A stretch of 64,000 nt of DNA from Pseudomonas sp. MYb118 (GCF_040947875.1 NZ_JBFRXN010000002.1:2046001-2110000), one strand, 5' to 3'. Shown: positions 9,915 to 18,716, counted from the stretch's first letter. Notes: generated by a model not told the origin, from the letters alone. A program made the numbers and translations.

Positions 9915-10670
9915 ATGATCAAACGTCTGCTTCTTGCTCTTGCCAGCGTTGCACCTCTGCTCATCAATGGGGCGCACGCCGCTACCAATCCTGATGTCGA
10001 TATGGTGTTGCTGACGGAAAATTTTCCGCCTTACAACATGGCCAGGAACGGCAAGAACTTCGCCCAGGACGAGAACATCAACGGCATCGCCGTGGACATC
10101 GTCCGCGAGATCTTCAAACGTGCCGAAATTTCCTACAGCCTCACTCTGCGATTCCCTTGGGAGCGCATCTACAAGCTCGCCCTGGAAAAACCGGGTTACG
10201 GCGTGTTCGTGATGGCGCGGCTGCCGGATCGGGAGAGACTGTTCAAATGGGTCGGGCCGATTGGTCCGGACGACTGGATCATGCTGGCCAAGGCCGACAG
10301 CAAGATCACCCTGGAAACCCTCGATGACGCGCGCAAGTACAAGGTCGGCGCCTACAAGGGCGATGCGATTGCCGAGACGCTGGCCAAGCAGGGGCTGAGA
10401 CCGATCGTCGTGCTGCGCGACCAGGACAACGCGAAGAAGCTCACCAGCGGCCAGATCGACCTGTGGGCCACCGGTGACCCGGCGGGCCGCTATCTGGCGC
10501 GTCAGGACGGGGTGACCGGGCTCAAGACGGTACTGCGCTTCAACAGCGCCGAGTTGTACCTGGCGCTGAACAAAGACGTGCCGGACGAAACCGTCGCCAA
10601 GTTGCAGGCAGCGCTCGATCAGTTGCGCAAGGAAGGCGGCGTCGACGAGATCATGGCGCGGTATCTCTGA
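9915..10670 (+). CDS. Periplasmic amino-acid-type substrate-binding protein (SBP_bac_3 family)
   Basis: A 251-residue exported protein: a signal peptide of about 22 residues (MIKRLLLALASVAPLLINGAHA) precedes a type II periplasmic-binding fold. The LLTENFPPYNM start, the ISYSLTLRFPWERIYKLALEKPGYGVF lobe and KVGAYKGDAIAETLA hinge are typical of the extracellular solute-binding family 3. There is no permease or ATPase next to it, so it may work with a distant transporter or act as a sensor. The ligand is unknown. Confidence 0.85.
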   Translation: MIKRLLLALASVAPLLINGAHAATNPDVDMVLLTENFPPYNMARNGKNFAQDENINGIAVDIVREIFKRAEISYSLTLRFPWERIYKLALEKPGYGVFVMARLPDRERLFKWVGPIGPDDWIMLAKADSKITLETLDDARKYKVGAYKGDAIAETLAKQGLRPIVVLRDQDNAKKLTSGQIDLWATGDPAGRYLARQDGVTGLKTVLRFNSAELYLALNKDVPDETVAKLQAALDQLRKEGGVDEIMARYL

Positions 10671-10685
10671 TTAACTCTGTTCCCA

Positions 10686-10790
10686 TGTGGGAGCGGGCTT
10701 GCTCGCGAAAGCGGTGTGTCAGTCAACACATTCGCTAGCTGACACGCCGCCTTCGCGAGCAAGTCGAGTCGTCGCACCGCCGCTCCCACA
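10686..10790. repeat. REPIN with insertion-bearing right arm
   Basis: The left arm is a normal TGTGGGAGCGGGCTTGCTCG repeat. The right arm (about 10753-10790) carries a 15-nt insertion, TCGAGTCGTCGCACCG in the plus orientation, inside the hairpin. The spacer ends (GCGGTGTGTCAG and its complement CTGACACGCCGC) also pair. Confidence 0.9.
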
Positions 10791-10814
10791 ATGGCCCTGC
10801 ATGTCCTGAACCCC

Positions 10815-10838
10815 TGTGGGAGCGAGCCTGCTCGCGAT
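10815..10838. repeat. Solitary REP
   Basis: One copy of TGTGGGAGCGAGCCTGCTCG followed by CGAT, just before the end of the minus-strand deacetylase gene. Confidence 0.88.
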
Positions 10839-10851
10839 GGCGTCTTAAGCC

Positions 10852-11628
10852 TCAGCGATAAACCCCATCCTTCCCATGCCCCGCCATCGCCTTGTTGCTG
10901 CGCACGCTGATCATCAACTTGATGTCGATCCAGTCAATGCCCTGGGCCTTGAGCTTGGGCAGCTCGCGCTCCAGCACCGCCAGCGTCTGCGGATAAGGGT
11001 GGCCGATCATCACCGCCGAGCCCTGCTTGCGCGCCAGGCTGATCGCGGTTTGTAGCTGGGTGAAGATCGCCGCTTCGGTGCGTTCGTCATCCAGGAACAC
11101 GTCCCGTGAAACGCTCGCCAGGCCGACCTTCTGCGCCTCGGCTGCGGCGACGGTCTGCGCGCTGGTGCGGCTGTCGACGAAGAACTTGTGCCGGCGCTGC
11201 AAGTCCGCCATCAGCCAGGCCATGGCGGCCGGCTGTGCGGTCATGCGGCTGCCCATGTGGTTGTTGATGCCGGCGGTGTAGGGCACGGCCTTGAATGCGG
11301 CGTTCAGGCGTTTTTCCAGCTCGTCGATGGGCAGCTCAGGGTGCCAGGCGAACGGGCCGGTGGCCGGGTCCATGGGCATGTGCAGGATGACGATCTTGCC
11401 GGCGCGATGGGCTTCGCGGGCAAATTCGGTGGCGTGGGGGGTGTCGGGCATGATCGCCGCCGTCACCGGGCCGGGCAGCGCCAGTACGCGGCGATCCCGG
11501 GGCAGGTTCTGCCCCAGGTCATCAATGATCAGACTCAGGTAGGCCTTGTGGGGCGCTGGTGTGGCGGGCGTTGCGTGGGCAACACCCGCCAGGCAGGCCA
11601 GCAGGCCGAAGAGCAACCGCAGGCGCAT
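10852..11628 (-). CDS. Divergent polysaccharide deacetylase family protein (YibQ-like)
   Basis: A 258-residue exported protein with a signal peptide (MRLRLLFGLLACLAGVAHA) and the divergent NodB-like fold of the YibQ family: SLIIDDLGQN at the metal site, PGPVTAAIMPDTPHA, ILHMPMDP and the GINNHMGSRMT block. The family is assumed to act on cell-wall or other carbohydrate. In E. coli yibQ follows envC and gpmM, and the same set is found here (gpmI-envC-ctpA-this gene). It starts 1 bp after the ctpA stop, so it is the last gene of that operon. The substrate is not known. Confidence 0.88.
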   Translation of the reverse strand: MRLRLLFGLLACLAGVAHATPATPAPHKAYLSLIIDDLGQNLPRDRRVLALPGPVTAAIMPDTPHATEFAREAHRAGKIVILHMPMDPATGPFAWHPELPIDELEKRLNAAFKAVPYTAGINNHMGSRMTAQPAAMAWLMADLQRRHKFFVDSRTSAQTVAAAEAQKVGLASVSRDVFLDDERTEAAIFTQLQTAISLARKQGSAVMIGHPYPQTLAVLERELPKLKAQGIDWIDIKLMISVRSNKAMAGHGKDGVYR

Positions 11629-11629
11629 C

Positions 11630-12952
11630 TCAGCGGCCGGAGGTGATGCTCAGCCCTTTGAGCAGGCTCAGGGCCTGGGCCAGCTGGTAATCGTCGTCCT
11701 GCGGCATCGCCTTGGCTTTGCCGCCCGAGCCGCTTGGCTTGTCGGCGCCGCCGTTGCCATTGCCCAGGTGACCTTGCAGGTCGGCCTCCTTGAAGTACTC
11801 GCTGTCCTGCTCGCTGGTGATCTTGGCCTTGCGCACCTCGATGTCCGGGACGATGCCCTGGGCCTGGATCGAGCGACCATTGGGCGTGAAGTACAGCGCC
11901 GTGGTGATCTTCAGCGCGCGGTCGTTGTTCAGCGGCAGCACGGTTTGTACCGAGCCCTTGCCGAAGCTGGTGGTGCCCATGACCACCGCGCGTTTCTGGT
12001 CCTGCAGGGCGCCGGCGACAATTTCCGAGGCCGAGGCGCTGCCGCCGTTGATCAGCACCACCATCGGCACCGCTTCGCTTTCGTCCTTGCCGGTGGCGGA
12101 GAAGCGCAGTTCGGAGTTGGCGATACGGCCCTTGGTGTAGACGATCAGGCCCTTGGTGATGAAGTGGTCGACCACTTCCACCGCCGCCTGCAACACACCG
12201 CCTGGGTTGTTACGCAGGTCGAGGATGATGCCGTTGAGCTTCTTGCCGTTGTCCTTGCGCAGCTTGGCCAGGGCCTTGGAGACTTCCTCGCCGGTCTTGA
12301 CCTGGAACTGGGTGATGCGGATGTAGCCGTAGCCGGACTCCAGCAACTGCGCCTTGACGCTTTTCACCTGAATGATCGCGCGGGACAGGGTCACATCGAA
12401 CGGGGTGCCGCCATCGCGGACCAGGGTCAAGGTGATTTTCTCGCCGATCTTGCCGCGCATCTTGTCCACGGCTTCGGTCATGGTCTGGCCGCGGGTCGGC
12501 TGGCCGTTGATCTTGACGATGAAGTCACCCGCCTGGATGCCGGCCTTGGATGCCGGGGTATCGTCGATGGGCGAGACCACCTTGATGAAGCCGTCTTCGG
12601 AGCCGACTTCGATGCCCAGGCCGCCGAATTCGCCGCTGGTGCTTTCCTGCAGTTCAGCGAAGTCTTCCGGGCCCAGGTAGGCCGAGTGTGGATCGAGGTT
12701 GCTGAGCATGCCCTTGATGGCGTTTTCCAGCAGGGTCTTGTCATCCACCGGTTCGACATAGGCGGCCTTGATCCGGTCCATGACCTCGGCAAAGGTGCGC
12801 AACTCGTCCAGCGGCAGCGGCGCCTTGGTGGTTGCAGCCGTGCCGGCAGGCGCGACCGTCGGTGCCGGTTGGGCAGCGAACGCCAGGGGCGCGCCGATCA
12901 CCAGTGCGATCGTCAGGGCCAGCGAGGTAAGGCGGGACAAATGCAGCATCAC
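11630..12952 (-). CDS. ctpA: C-terminal processing protease, S41 family (CtpA type)
   Basis: A 440-residue periplasmic serine protease. It has a signal peptide (about 1-26), a PDZ domain with GGLGIEVGSEDGFIKVVSPI near residues 100-115, and the catalytic Ser/Lys pair in GGSASASEIVAG and TSFGKGSVQT. Such proteases trim cell-wall hydrolases and other envelope proteins; in P. aeruginosa the CtpA/LbcA system degrades murein endopeptidases. Its place between envC and yibQ fits a role in peptidoglycan control. The C-terminal tail is Gly/Lys-rich. The gene symbol is given for family and context; ctpB or prc-like naming is possible. Confidence 0.9.
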   Translation of the reverse strand: MMLHLSRLTSLALTIALVIGAPLAFAAQPAPTVAPAGTAATTKAPLPLDELRTFAEVMDRIKAAYVEPVDDKTLLENAIKGMLSNLDPHSAYLGPEDFAELQESTSGEFGGLGIEVGSEDGFIKVVSPIDDTPASKAGIQAGDFIVKINGQPTRGQTMTEAVDKMRGKIGEKITLTLVRDGGTPFDVTLSRAIIQVKSVKAQLLESGYGYIRITQFQVKTGEEVSKALAKLRKDNGKKLNGIILDLRNNPGGVLQAAVEVVDHFITKGLIVYTKGRIANSELRFSATGKDESEAVPMVVLINGGSASASEIVAGALQDQKRAVVMGTTSFGKGSVQTVLPLNNDRALKITTALYFTPNGRSIQAQGIVPDIEVRKAKITSEQDSEYFKEADLQGHLGNGNGGADKPSGSGGKAKAMPQDDDYQLAQALSLLKGLSITSGR

Positions 12953-12980
12953 TAACGAACTCCTGAATTAGGCGGCACGC

Positions 12981-14273
12981 TTATCCTTGCGTGCGGCACC
13001 ATTGGGCCGGATCACTGGGGTGACCCTGCTGACGAATTGCGAAATACAGCGCCGGCGTGTCCTGCCCGCCACTGTTACCGACAGTGGAGATGGACTCACC
13101 GGCTTTTACCACGTCACCGGCAGACTTGAGCAGCGTCTGGTTGTGACCGTAAAGACTCAAGTAGCCGTTGCCGTGATCCAGGATCACCAGCAGGCCGGCG
13201 CCGCGCAACCAGTCGGCGAACACCACGCGTCCGCCATGCACGGCATGCACCTGGCTGCCGGCGGAAGCGCTGATCATCACGCCATCCCACTTGGTGCGCG
13301 AGTCGTCGCCACGGGTTTCGCCGAAACGTGCCAGCAATCGACCATCAACCGGCCACGGAAGTTTGCCGCGAGTTGAAGCAAAAGCGCCGCCGAAGGTCTC
13401 GCCTGCGCTGGAAACCAGTGCGCCGGGAGTCGATTTGCTGATTTTACGTGGGGCGTCAGTGGCATCTGCGTCAGCCTGAGCCTCACGTAAACGCTTTTTT
13501 TCGGCTTCCTGCTGGGCGATCAGCGCTTTTTGTCGCGCTTCTTCTGCCTCACGAGCCTGGCGGGCCAGGGTTTCCTCGATGGTTTTAAGGACTTTAGACA
13601 GGTCTGCCTGATCCTGTTCACGGGCGGCGAGTTTCTGGTCTCGTGCTTTTACGTCGTCGTTGAGCTTGGCCAGGACTTGCTGGCGCTCCTTGCGGACTTT
13701 CTCGAGTTCATCGCGCTGGGTGTCGAGACTGCTCTTTTGCACCAGCAATTGCGCTTGCTGCAAGCCGATGTCTTTTTCGACATTGGCCAACTGGCGCAGG
13801 GTTTCGTTGAAGTTCTTCAACTGTTCCAGGCGGGCCTGGCTCAGGTAATCGTAATAGGTGAGGGTACGGGCGAATTTTTCCGGATTCTGCTGGTTGAGCA
13901 GCAGCTTCAGGTACTCCTGGCGGCCATTCTGATAAGCCGCGCGGGCCTGGATGGCGATCAGTCGCTGCTGTTCAGTGCGCGCGCTCTGGAGTTTTTTTTT
14001 CTCTGCATCGAGTCGTTGCAATTCGGATTCGCTTTTCTTCAGCTCTTTTTGCAGGGTATCGACCTGCTTTTCGAGCTTGCCCATCTCGGTTTCGGTGCCC
14101 TTGAGGTCTTTCTGCACGCCGGATTTTTCTTCCTGCAGCTTGCCCAGCAGTTTTTTCAGCTCGGCGATGTCCTGACGCGTGGCGTCCAACTGTTGTTGGG
14201 TTTGCGCGCGCTCGTCGGCGAAGGCCGGTTGGAGCAGGCAAGTCAGAGCAAGGGCTATCAGGACGCGAAGCAT
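12981..14273 (-). CDS. envC: Murein hydrolase activator EnvC
   Basis: A 430-residue protein: signal peptide MLRVLIALALTCLLQPAFA, a coiled-coil region of about 250 residues rich in Glu, Lys and Gln, and a C-terminal LytM (M23) domain. The LytM domain is degenerate: the first zinc motif HxxxD is replaced by TKWDGVMIS, as expected for an activator of amidases AmiA/B that does not cut peptidoglycan itself. I place the start at ATG 14273 in front of the signal peptide, not at the longer upstream frame that runs through a REP element. It lies 28 bp upstream of ctpA. Confidence 0.93.
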   Translation of the reverse strand: MLRVLIALALTCLLQPAFADERAQTQQQLDATRQDIAELKKLLGKLQEEKSGVQKDLKGTETEMGKLEKQVDTLQKELKKSESELQRLDAEKKKLQSARTEQQRLIAIQARAAYQNGRQEYLKLLLNQQNPEKFARTLTYYDYLSQARLEQLKNFNETLRQLANVEKDIGLQQAQLLVQKSSLDTQRDELEKVRKERQQVLAKLNDDVKARDQKLAAREQDQADLSKVLKTIEETLARQAREAEEARQKALIAQQEAEKKRLREAQADADATDAPRKISKSTPGALVSSAGETFGGAFASTRGKLPWPVDGRLLARFGETRGDDSRTKWDGVMISASAGSQVHAVHGGRVVFADWLRGAGLLVILDHGNGYLSLYGHNQTLLKSAGDVVKAGESISTVGNSGGQDTPALYFAIRQQGHPSDPAQWCRTQG

Positions 14274-14406
14274 AGAGACAGGCGGCACCAGGGTAAGGGA
14301 CGGCTTAGTATGCCCGCCATGCGCTGCAAAAAAAACGCCCAATTGGGGCTGTGTGATAACTGGCCCGAAAAACCCGGAAAAACTCTCTGAAAACCACCAC
14401 AACCAC

Positions 14407-14511
14407 TGTGGGAGCGGCGGTGCGACGATTCGACTTGCCCGCGATGACGGTGTGTCAGTCGGATGATCCGTTGATTGATACACCGTCATCGCGAGCAAGC
14501 TCGCTCCTACA
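14407..14511. repeat. REPIN with insertion-bearing left arm
   Basis: The left arm (14407-14444) has the insertion form GGAGCGGCGGTGCGACGATT followed by CGACTTGCCCGCGAT. The right arm (ATCGCGAGCAAGCTCGCTCC then TACA) is normal. It lies between envC and gpmI. Confidence 0.9.
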
Positions 14512-14524
14512 GAAGGGGAGGTGG

Positions 14525-16054
14525 TTAGACGAGGATCGAAGTCCCGGTCATTTCCGCTGGTTTTTCCAGGCCCAGCAGCTTGAGCATGGTCGGTGCCACG
14601 TCCGCGAGGACGCCGCCTTCGCGGACTTTGAGGTCGCGCTTGCCGACATAGATGAACGGCACCGGCTCGGTGGTGTGGGCGGTGTGGGCTTGCCCGGTGC
14701 TTTCGTCGGACATCTGCTCGACGTTGCCGTGGTCGGCGGTGATCAGCGCTTCGCCGCCGACTTTCTCCAGGGCGTCGACGATGCGGCCAACGCACTGGTC
14801 CAGGCATTCCACGGCTTTGACGGCCGCTTCGAACACGCCGCTGTGGCCAACCATGTCACCGTTGGCGTAGTTGACCACGATGACGTCGTAACGTTGATTG
14901 TCGATGGCGTCGACAATGCGGTCGGTGACTTCAGGTGCGCTCATTTCCGGCTGCAAATCGTAGGTGGCGACTTTCGGCGACGGGATCAGGATGCGCTCTT
15001 CGCCCGGGAACGGCTCTTCGCGACCGCCGGAGAAGAAGAAGGTGACGTGGGCGTATTTCTCGGTTTCGGCAATGCGCAGCTGGGTCTTGCCGTTCTTCGC
15101 CAGGTAGTCGCCCAGCACGTTGTCCAGGCTGCCGGCGGCAAAGGCCGAAGGCGCAGGGATGCTCGCGGCGTACTGGGTCAGCATGACGTAGCCGGCCAGT
15201 TTCGGCTGGCGGCTGCGCTCGAAGTCCTTGAAGTCGTCTTCGACGAAGACGCGGGTCAGTTCGCGGGCGCGGTCGGCGCGGAAGTTCATGAACACCACGG
15301 CGTCGCCGTCTTCGACTTTTACCGGCTCACCGATGGAGGTGGCTTTGACGAATTCGTCGCTTTCGCCACGCTCGTAGGCTGCTTTCAAGCCTTCCTGGGC
15401 AGTGGCGGCATTGAACTGGCCGTTGCCGTCGACGATCAGGTTGTAAGCCTGGGACACGCGATCCCAGCGGTTATCGCGGTCCATAGCGTAATAGCGGCCG
15501 ATGATGCTGGCGATGCGGCCTTTGCCCAAGGCCTGGAAGGTCGCATCGAGCAGCTCGATGGACGACTCGGCGCTTTTCGGTGGCGTGTCGCGACCGTCGA
15601 GGAAAGCATGCAGGTAGATTTTCTCGGCGCCGCGCTTGTAGGCGAGCTCGGCCATGGCGACCAGGTGATCCTGGTGGCTGTGCACGCCGCCATCGGACAG
15701 CAGGCCCATGAAGTGCACGGCCTTGCCCGCAGCGACGGCTTTGTCCACGGCGGCGCAGATGGTCGGGTTTTCGAGTAGTCCGCCGTCGCGGATCGACTTG
15801 GTCACGCGGGTGAAGTCCTGATACACCACACGACCAGCGCCGAGGTTCATGTGGCCGACTTCGGAGTTGCCCATCTGGCCATCCGGCAGGCCGACATCCA
15901 TGCCGCTGCCCGAGATCAGGCCGTTCGGTACCGTGGCCCACAGGCGGTCGAGGACTGGCTTCTTCGCTGCAAACACTGCGTTGGAATCAGGGCTGTCGCT
16001 GTGACCGAAGCCGTCGAGAATGATCAGGACCAAAGGTTTAGGCGTGGTAGTCAT
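14525..16054 (-). CDS. gpmI: 2,3-bisphosphoglycerate-independent phosphoglycerate mutase
   Basis: A 509-residue, manganese-dependent enzyme interconverting 3- and 2-phosphoglycerate. The N-terminal metal motif [11 protein letters not shown] and the phosphoserine site [14 protein letters not shown] (Ser about 63) are intact, as are the HSHQDHL substrate block and the [10 protein letters not shown] metal motif near residue 440. Length equals the family norm. It is transcribed divergently from the yibN-grxC-secB group and starts the gpmI-envC-ctpA-yibQ series. Confidence 0.97.
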   Translation of the reverse strand: MTTTPKPLVLIILDGFGHSDSPDSNAVFAAKKPVLDRLWATVPNGLISGSGMDVGLPDGQMGNSEVGHMNLGAGRVVYQDFTRVTKSIRDGGLLENPTICAAVDKAVAAGKAVHFMGLLSDGGVHSHQDHLVAMAELAYKRGAEKIYLHAFLDGRDTPPKSAESSIELLDATFQALGKGRIASIIGRYYAMDRDNRWDRVSQAYNLIVDGNGQFNAATAQEGLKAAYERGESDEFVKATSIGEPVKVEDGDAVVFMNFRADRARELTRVFVEDDFKDFERSRQPKLAGYVMLTQYAASIPAPSAFAAGSLDNVLGDYLAKNGKTQLRIAETEKYAHVTFFFSGGREEPFPGEERILIPSPKVATYDLQPEMSAPEVTDRIVDAIDNQRYDVIVVNYANGDMVGHSGVFEAAVKAVECLDQCVGRIVDALEKVGGEALITADHGNVEQMSDESTGQAHTAHTTEPVPFIYVGKRDLKVREGGVLADVAPTMLKLLGLEKPAEMTGTSILV

Positions 16055-16205
16055 GGATTCGACTCGTGGCTGAATAAAGAGGGCAATGCAAAAGGGAGTG
16101 GCAGTTTAAAGCTTAGTTCCGGCCACGTCACCGCCGGACGGGGTTTGGCCCACCATAGTGGCTGTGTATACTGGCCGACATTTTAACGCCCTGGAACCTC
16201 CTTCG

Positions 16206-16619
16206 ATGGTTGCTCACCTGATTGAATTTGCCACTAACCACTTTCTGCTCGTCGGTCTTTTCGTCATCCTGCTGGCGGCACTGATCGCTTATCAGATGCA
16301 AGGCGGCGGTCGCAGCCTGAGCACCGGCGAACTGACCGGCCTGGTCAACAAGGACGCCGGCGTTGTCATCGACATCCGTGCGACCAAGGATTTCGCCACC
16401 GGCCACATCGTTGGCGCGCTCAATATTCCCCACGACAAACTGGCGGCGCGCATCGGCGAGCTGGAAAAGCACAAGGCCAAGACCATCATCCTGGTCGATG
16501 CCATGGGCCAGACCGCTGGCACTCACGCTCGCGAGCTGATGAAATCCGGTTTCACCGCCGCCAAGCTGGCCGGTGGTATCTCCAGCTGGAAAGGCGACAA
16601 CCTGCCGCTGGTGAAGTGA
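16206..16619 (+). CDS. Membrane-anchored rhodanese-fold protein, YibN-like
   Basis: A 137-residue protein with one N-terminal membrane helix (about 12-30) and a rhodanese domain (VVIDIRATKDFATGHIVGALN). The loop that normally holds the catalytic cysteine reads ILVDAMGQTAG, so there is no sulfur-accepting Cys and sulfurtransferase activity is unlikely. E. coli YibN has a similar loop and lies in the same yibN-grxC-secB order; recent work connects it with the Sec/YidC insertion machinery (from memory). ATG 16206 is chosen because MVAHLIEFATNH gives the usual short periplasmic lead; an upstream start at 16158 adds a non-conserved tail. Confidence 0.85.
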   Translation: MVAHLIEFATNHFLLVGLFVILLAALIAYQMQGGGRSLSTGELTGLVNKDAGVVIDIRATKDFATGHIVGALNIPHDKLAARIGELEKHKAKTIILVDAMGQTAGTHARELMKSGFTAAKLAGGISSWKGDNLPLVK

Positions 16620-16620
16620 T

Positions 16621-16875
16621 ATGAGCCACGTCGTCGTCTATTCCAGCGATTACTGCCCTTATTGCTCGCGAGCCAAGTACCTGCTCGAGAACAAAGGCGT
16701 GGCCTTCGAAGAGATCAAGGTCGATGGCAAGCCACAGGTGCGTGCCGCCATGGCCCAGAAGGCCGGCCGTACCTCGGTGCCGCAGATCTGGATCGGCGAG
16801 CGCCACGTGGGTGGCTGTGATGATTTGTTTGCCCTTGAGCGCGCCGGCAAGCTCGACGCCCTGCTCAAGGCCTGA
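16621..16875 (+). CDS. grxC: Glutaredoxin 3
   Basis: An 84-residue thioredoxin-fold protein with the dithiol active site Cys12-Pro-Tyr-Cys15 ([15 protein letters not shown]), the cis-proline block TSVPQIWIG and the GGCDDLFAL glutathione-binding end. It reduces disulfides using glutathione. It begins one base after the yibN-like stop and is followed by secB after 41 bp. Confidence 0.96.
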   Translation: MSHVVVYSSDYCPYCSRAKYLLENKGVAFEEIKVDGKPQVRAAMAQKAGRTSVPQIWIGERHVGGCDDLFALERAGKLDALLKA

Positions 16876-16916
16876 ATGTTTTCCCTACAAGACCACTGGA
16901 TCACAAAGGATCTGAG

Positions 16917-17402
16917 ATGACTGACCAACAGAACACTGCAGCTGCCGAAGAAGATAGCGCACCGCAATTCTCCTTGCAGCGCATCTACGTACGTGACTTG
17001 TCCTTCGAAGCCCCGAAAAGCCCGGCGATCTTCCGCCAGCAATGGGAGCCGAGCGTCGGTCTGGATCTGAACACCCGCCAGAAGGCACTGGAAGCGGACT
17101 TCCATGAAGTCGTGCTGACCCTGTCGGTTACCGTGAAAAACGGTGACGAAGTGGCGTTCATCGCCGAAGTGCAACAGGCCGGGATCTTCCTGATCAAGAA
17201 CCTGGACGACGCTTCGATGAGCCACACCCTGGGTGCGTTCTGCCCGAACATCCTGTTCCCGTACGCTCGCGAAACCCTTGACAGCCTGGTGACCCGCGGT
17301 TCGTTCCCGGCCCTGATGCTGGCCCCGGTGAACTTCGACGCGCTGTACGCCCAGGAACTGCAACGCATGCAGGCGGCTGGCGAGACTCCGACCGTTCAGT
17401 AA
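16917..17402 (+). CDS. secB: Protein-export chaperone SecB
   Basis: A 161-residue chaperone that keeps preproteins unfolded and hands them to SecA. Family signatures are clear: [19 protein letters not shown] at the N-terminus, the [25 protein letters not shown] strand set, [15 protein letters not shown], and [17 protein letters not shown] near the C-terminus. An acidic N-terminal run (EEDS) is usual. The order grxC-secB is conserved. Confidence 0.97.
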   Translation: MTDQQNTAAAEEDSAPQFSLQRIYVRDLSFEAPKSPAIFRQQWEPSVGLDLNTRQKALEADFHEVVLTLSVTVKNGDEVAFIAEVQQAGIFLIKNLDDASMSHTLGAFCPNILFPYARETLDSLVTRGSFPALMLAPVNFDALYAQELQRMQAAGETPTVQ

Positions 17403-17428
17403 GCCGTTCCAGCGACGAAGCAATACAT

Positions 17429-17517
17429 TGTGGGAGCGAGCCTGCTCGCGAATGCGGTGTGTCAATCAAGCAATAGCTGGCTGACACTCCGTTATCGCGA
17501 GCAGGCTCGCTCCCACA
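17429..17517. repeat. REPIN (inward pair)
   Basis: Arms TGTGGGAGCGAGCCTGCTCG and its inverted copy flank an imperfectly pairing spacer. It separates the convergent secB and trmL genes. Confidence 0.92.
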
Positions 17518-17531
17518 GTTGTTTCAGGGTG

Positions 17532-17987
17532 TCAGGTGAACCCGTTCTGCCGCCACGCTTCGTAAACCGCCACCGCCACGGTGTTGGACAGGTTCAGGCT
17601 GCGGCAGCCTTCGCGCATCGGCAGGCGCAGGCGCTGGTCGCCCGGCAGGGCGTCGAGTACCTCGGCGGGCAGGCCACGGCTCTCCGGGCCGAACAGGAAC
17701 GCATCGCCCGGGGCGAAGCTGACGTCGTGGAACGGCCGCGAGCCCTTGGTGGTAAAAGCGAACAGGCGCGGATGGCCGAGGCTCTCCAAACAGCTGGCAA
17801 GGTCGGCATGGCGTTGCAGGGTGGCATACTCGTGGTAATCGAGACCGGCCCGACGCAGGCGTTTGTCGTCCATATCGAAGCCCAGCGGTTCGATCAAATG
17901 CAGGTGGCAGCCGCTGTTGGCGCACAGCCTGATGACGTTGCCGGTATTCGGCGGAATTTCTGGTTGGAAAAGGATGACGTGAAACAT
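17532..17987 (-). CDS. trmL: tRNA (cytidine/uridine(34)-2'-O)-methyltransferase TrmL
   Basis: A 151-residue SPOUT methyltransferase that methylates the wobble ribose of certain leucine tRNAs. The signatures are FQPEIPPNTGNVIRLCANSG at the N-terminus, FLFGPESRGLP and the C-terminal knot RSLNLSNTVAVAVYEAWRQ that binds AdoMet. I choose ATG 17987 because MFHVILFQPEIP is the family N-terminus; a longer upstream frame is spurious. Its start codon shares the bases CATG with the divergent gene on the plus strand. Confidence 0.94.
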   Translation of the reverse strand: MFHVILFQPEIPPNTGNVIRLCANSGCHLHLIEPLGFDMDDKRLRRAGLDYHEYATLQRHADLASCLESLGHPRLFAFTTKGSRPFHDVSFAPGDAFLFGPESRGLPAEVLDALPGDQRLRLPMREGCRSLNLSNTVAVAVYEAWRQNGFT

Positions 17988-18426
17988 GCACGGCTCCGCA
18001 GATAAAGATGACGGGCATTCTACGCCGCAAGCAGACCGGCGTTCGAAACTATTCCCGCGGGTGATGGGTTCGCTGGCAATTTTCGGCGTGATGGTGGGGC
18101 TGATGATCGGCCGCCTGACGACGCCCGACCCCAGCGAATTGCAGAAAGTCGAGGTGACGAGCGACGGGCTGGTGGTGTGGTTCAACAATGAGCCCAAGAC
18201 CCATGGCGAGTTCGTGGACGGCAGCCTGGCGTTGCTGTTCGATGCCAGCGGCCGGGCGCAGAAGGGCCAGTTGCAGCTCGACGACAAAAACGTGAACTGG
18301 CGGGTGTTGTCGACGAAGGAGGGCTTGCTGCTGTCGGTGGTGGCGGCCCGACCGCTACAGGGCGAATGGTCCGGTAGCGAGGTCGATGACCGCTGGCGCG
18401 TGGAGATCCATCTCCGGGAGCGATAA
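17986..18426 (+). CDS. Small membrane-anchored protein of unknown function (PA5126-type position)
   Basis: A 146-residue protein with a charged N-terminus, one membrane helix (about 26-43, GSLAIFGVMVGLMIGRL) and a soluble domain of about 100 residues with short beta strands (VEVTSDGLVVWFNNEP, GSLALLFDASGRAQ). I do not recognise a family with known function. The ATG overlaps the trmL start in the palindrome CATG; AAGGA lies upstream inside trmL. A shorter start at 18064 would keep the helix. The neighbourhood (ntrC, nrsZ, this gene, trmL, secB) matches P. aeruginosa gene order. Confidence 0.72.
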   Translation: MHGSADKDDGHSTPQADRRSKLFPRVMGSLAIFGVMVGLMIGRLTTPDPSELQKVEVTSDGLVVWFNNEPKTHGEFVDGSLALLFDASGRAQKGQLQLDDKNVNWRVLSTKEGLLLSVVAARPLQGEWSGSEVDDRWRVEIHLRER

Positions 18427-18650
18427 AAGAGGGAATCCCCGGCCTGCCTGTACCAAGGTCCCCAAAACGGCAGGGCTCGCGCATTGCATCGTGAGCCCGG
18501 TGTAAAGAGGGAACCCCTGACCTGCCTGTATCAAGGGCCCCAAAAGGGTTGGGCTCGTCGCGGTGGCGGTGTGAGCCCGATGTAAAGAGGGGAATCCCCG
18601 GCCTGCCTGTACCAAGGTCCCCGAAACCGGGTAGTGAATCGAATCACTGA
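18425..18650 (-). ncRNA. nrsZ: NrsZ-type nitrogen-regulated small RNA with repeated modules
   Basis: Downstream of ntrC, on the same strand, lie three related modules of about 78-80 nt (plus-strand starts near 18426, 18505 and 18587), each with the core GAATCCCCGGCCTGCCTGTA followed by CCAAGGTCCCC. The linkers form strong hairpins (GGGCTC...GAGCCC, 18473-18500 and 18550-18580). A sigma-54 element 12 nt upstream of 18650 predicts a transcript of about 225 nt ending at the CTCTTTTA run near 18425. Position, promoter type, length and tandem stem-loops fit NrsZ of P. aeruginosa, an NtrBC/RpoN-controlled RNA. Identity is by context and structure, not by alignment. Confidence 0.8.
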
Positions 18651-18660
18651 ATGGACTATT

Positions 18661-18676
18661 GCAGGGGGCGTGCCAG
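18661..18676 (-). promoter_or_regulatory. Sigma-54 promoter of nrsZ
   Basis: The minus strand reads CTGGCACGCCCCCTGCA, matching TGGCAC-N5-TTGC at all but one position, with correct GG to GC spacing. It fires toward the repeated RNA modules. Confidence 0.85.
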
Positions 18677-18716
18677 TTTTTAACAGGTTGCAACACAAAG
18701 GCTGTTTGAAATGCTG

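Noticed and set aside
7031..9988. 985-codon open frame on the minus strand across the his genes
   Set aside because: It is exactly antisense to hisB, hisH, hisA and hisF, which have full catalytic motifs. High GC at third codon positions leaves antisense frames open.
12981..14273. EnvC as an active M23 endopeptidase
   Set aside because: The first zinc motif is missing (TKWDGVMIS in place of an HxxxD pattern), which is normal for EnvC activators.
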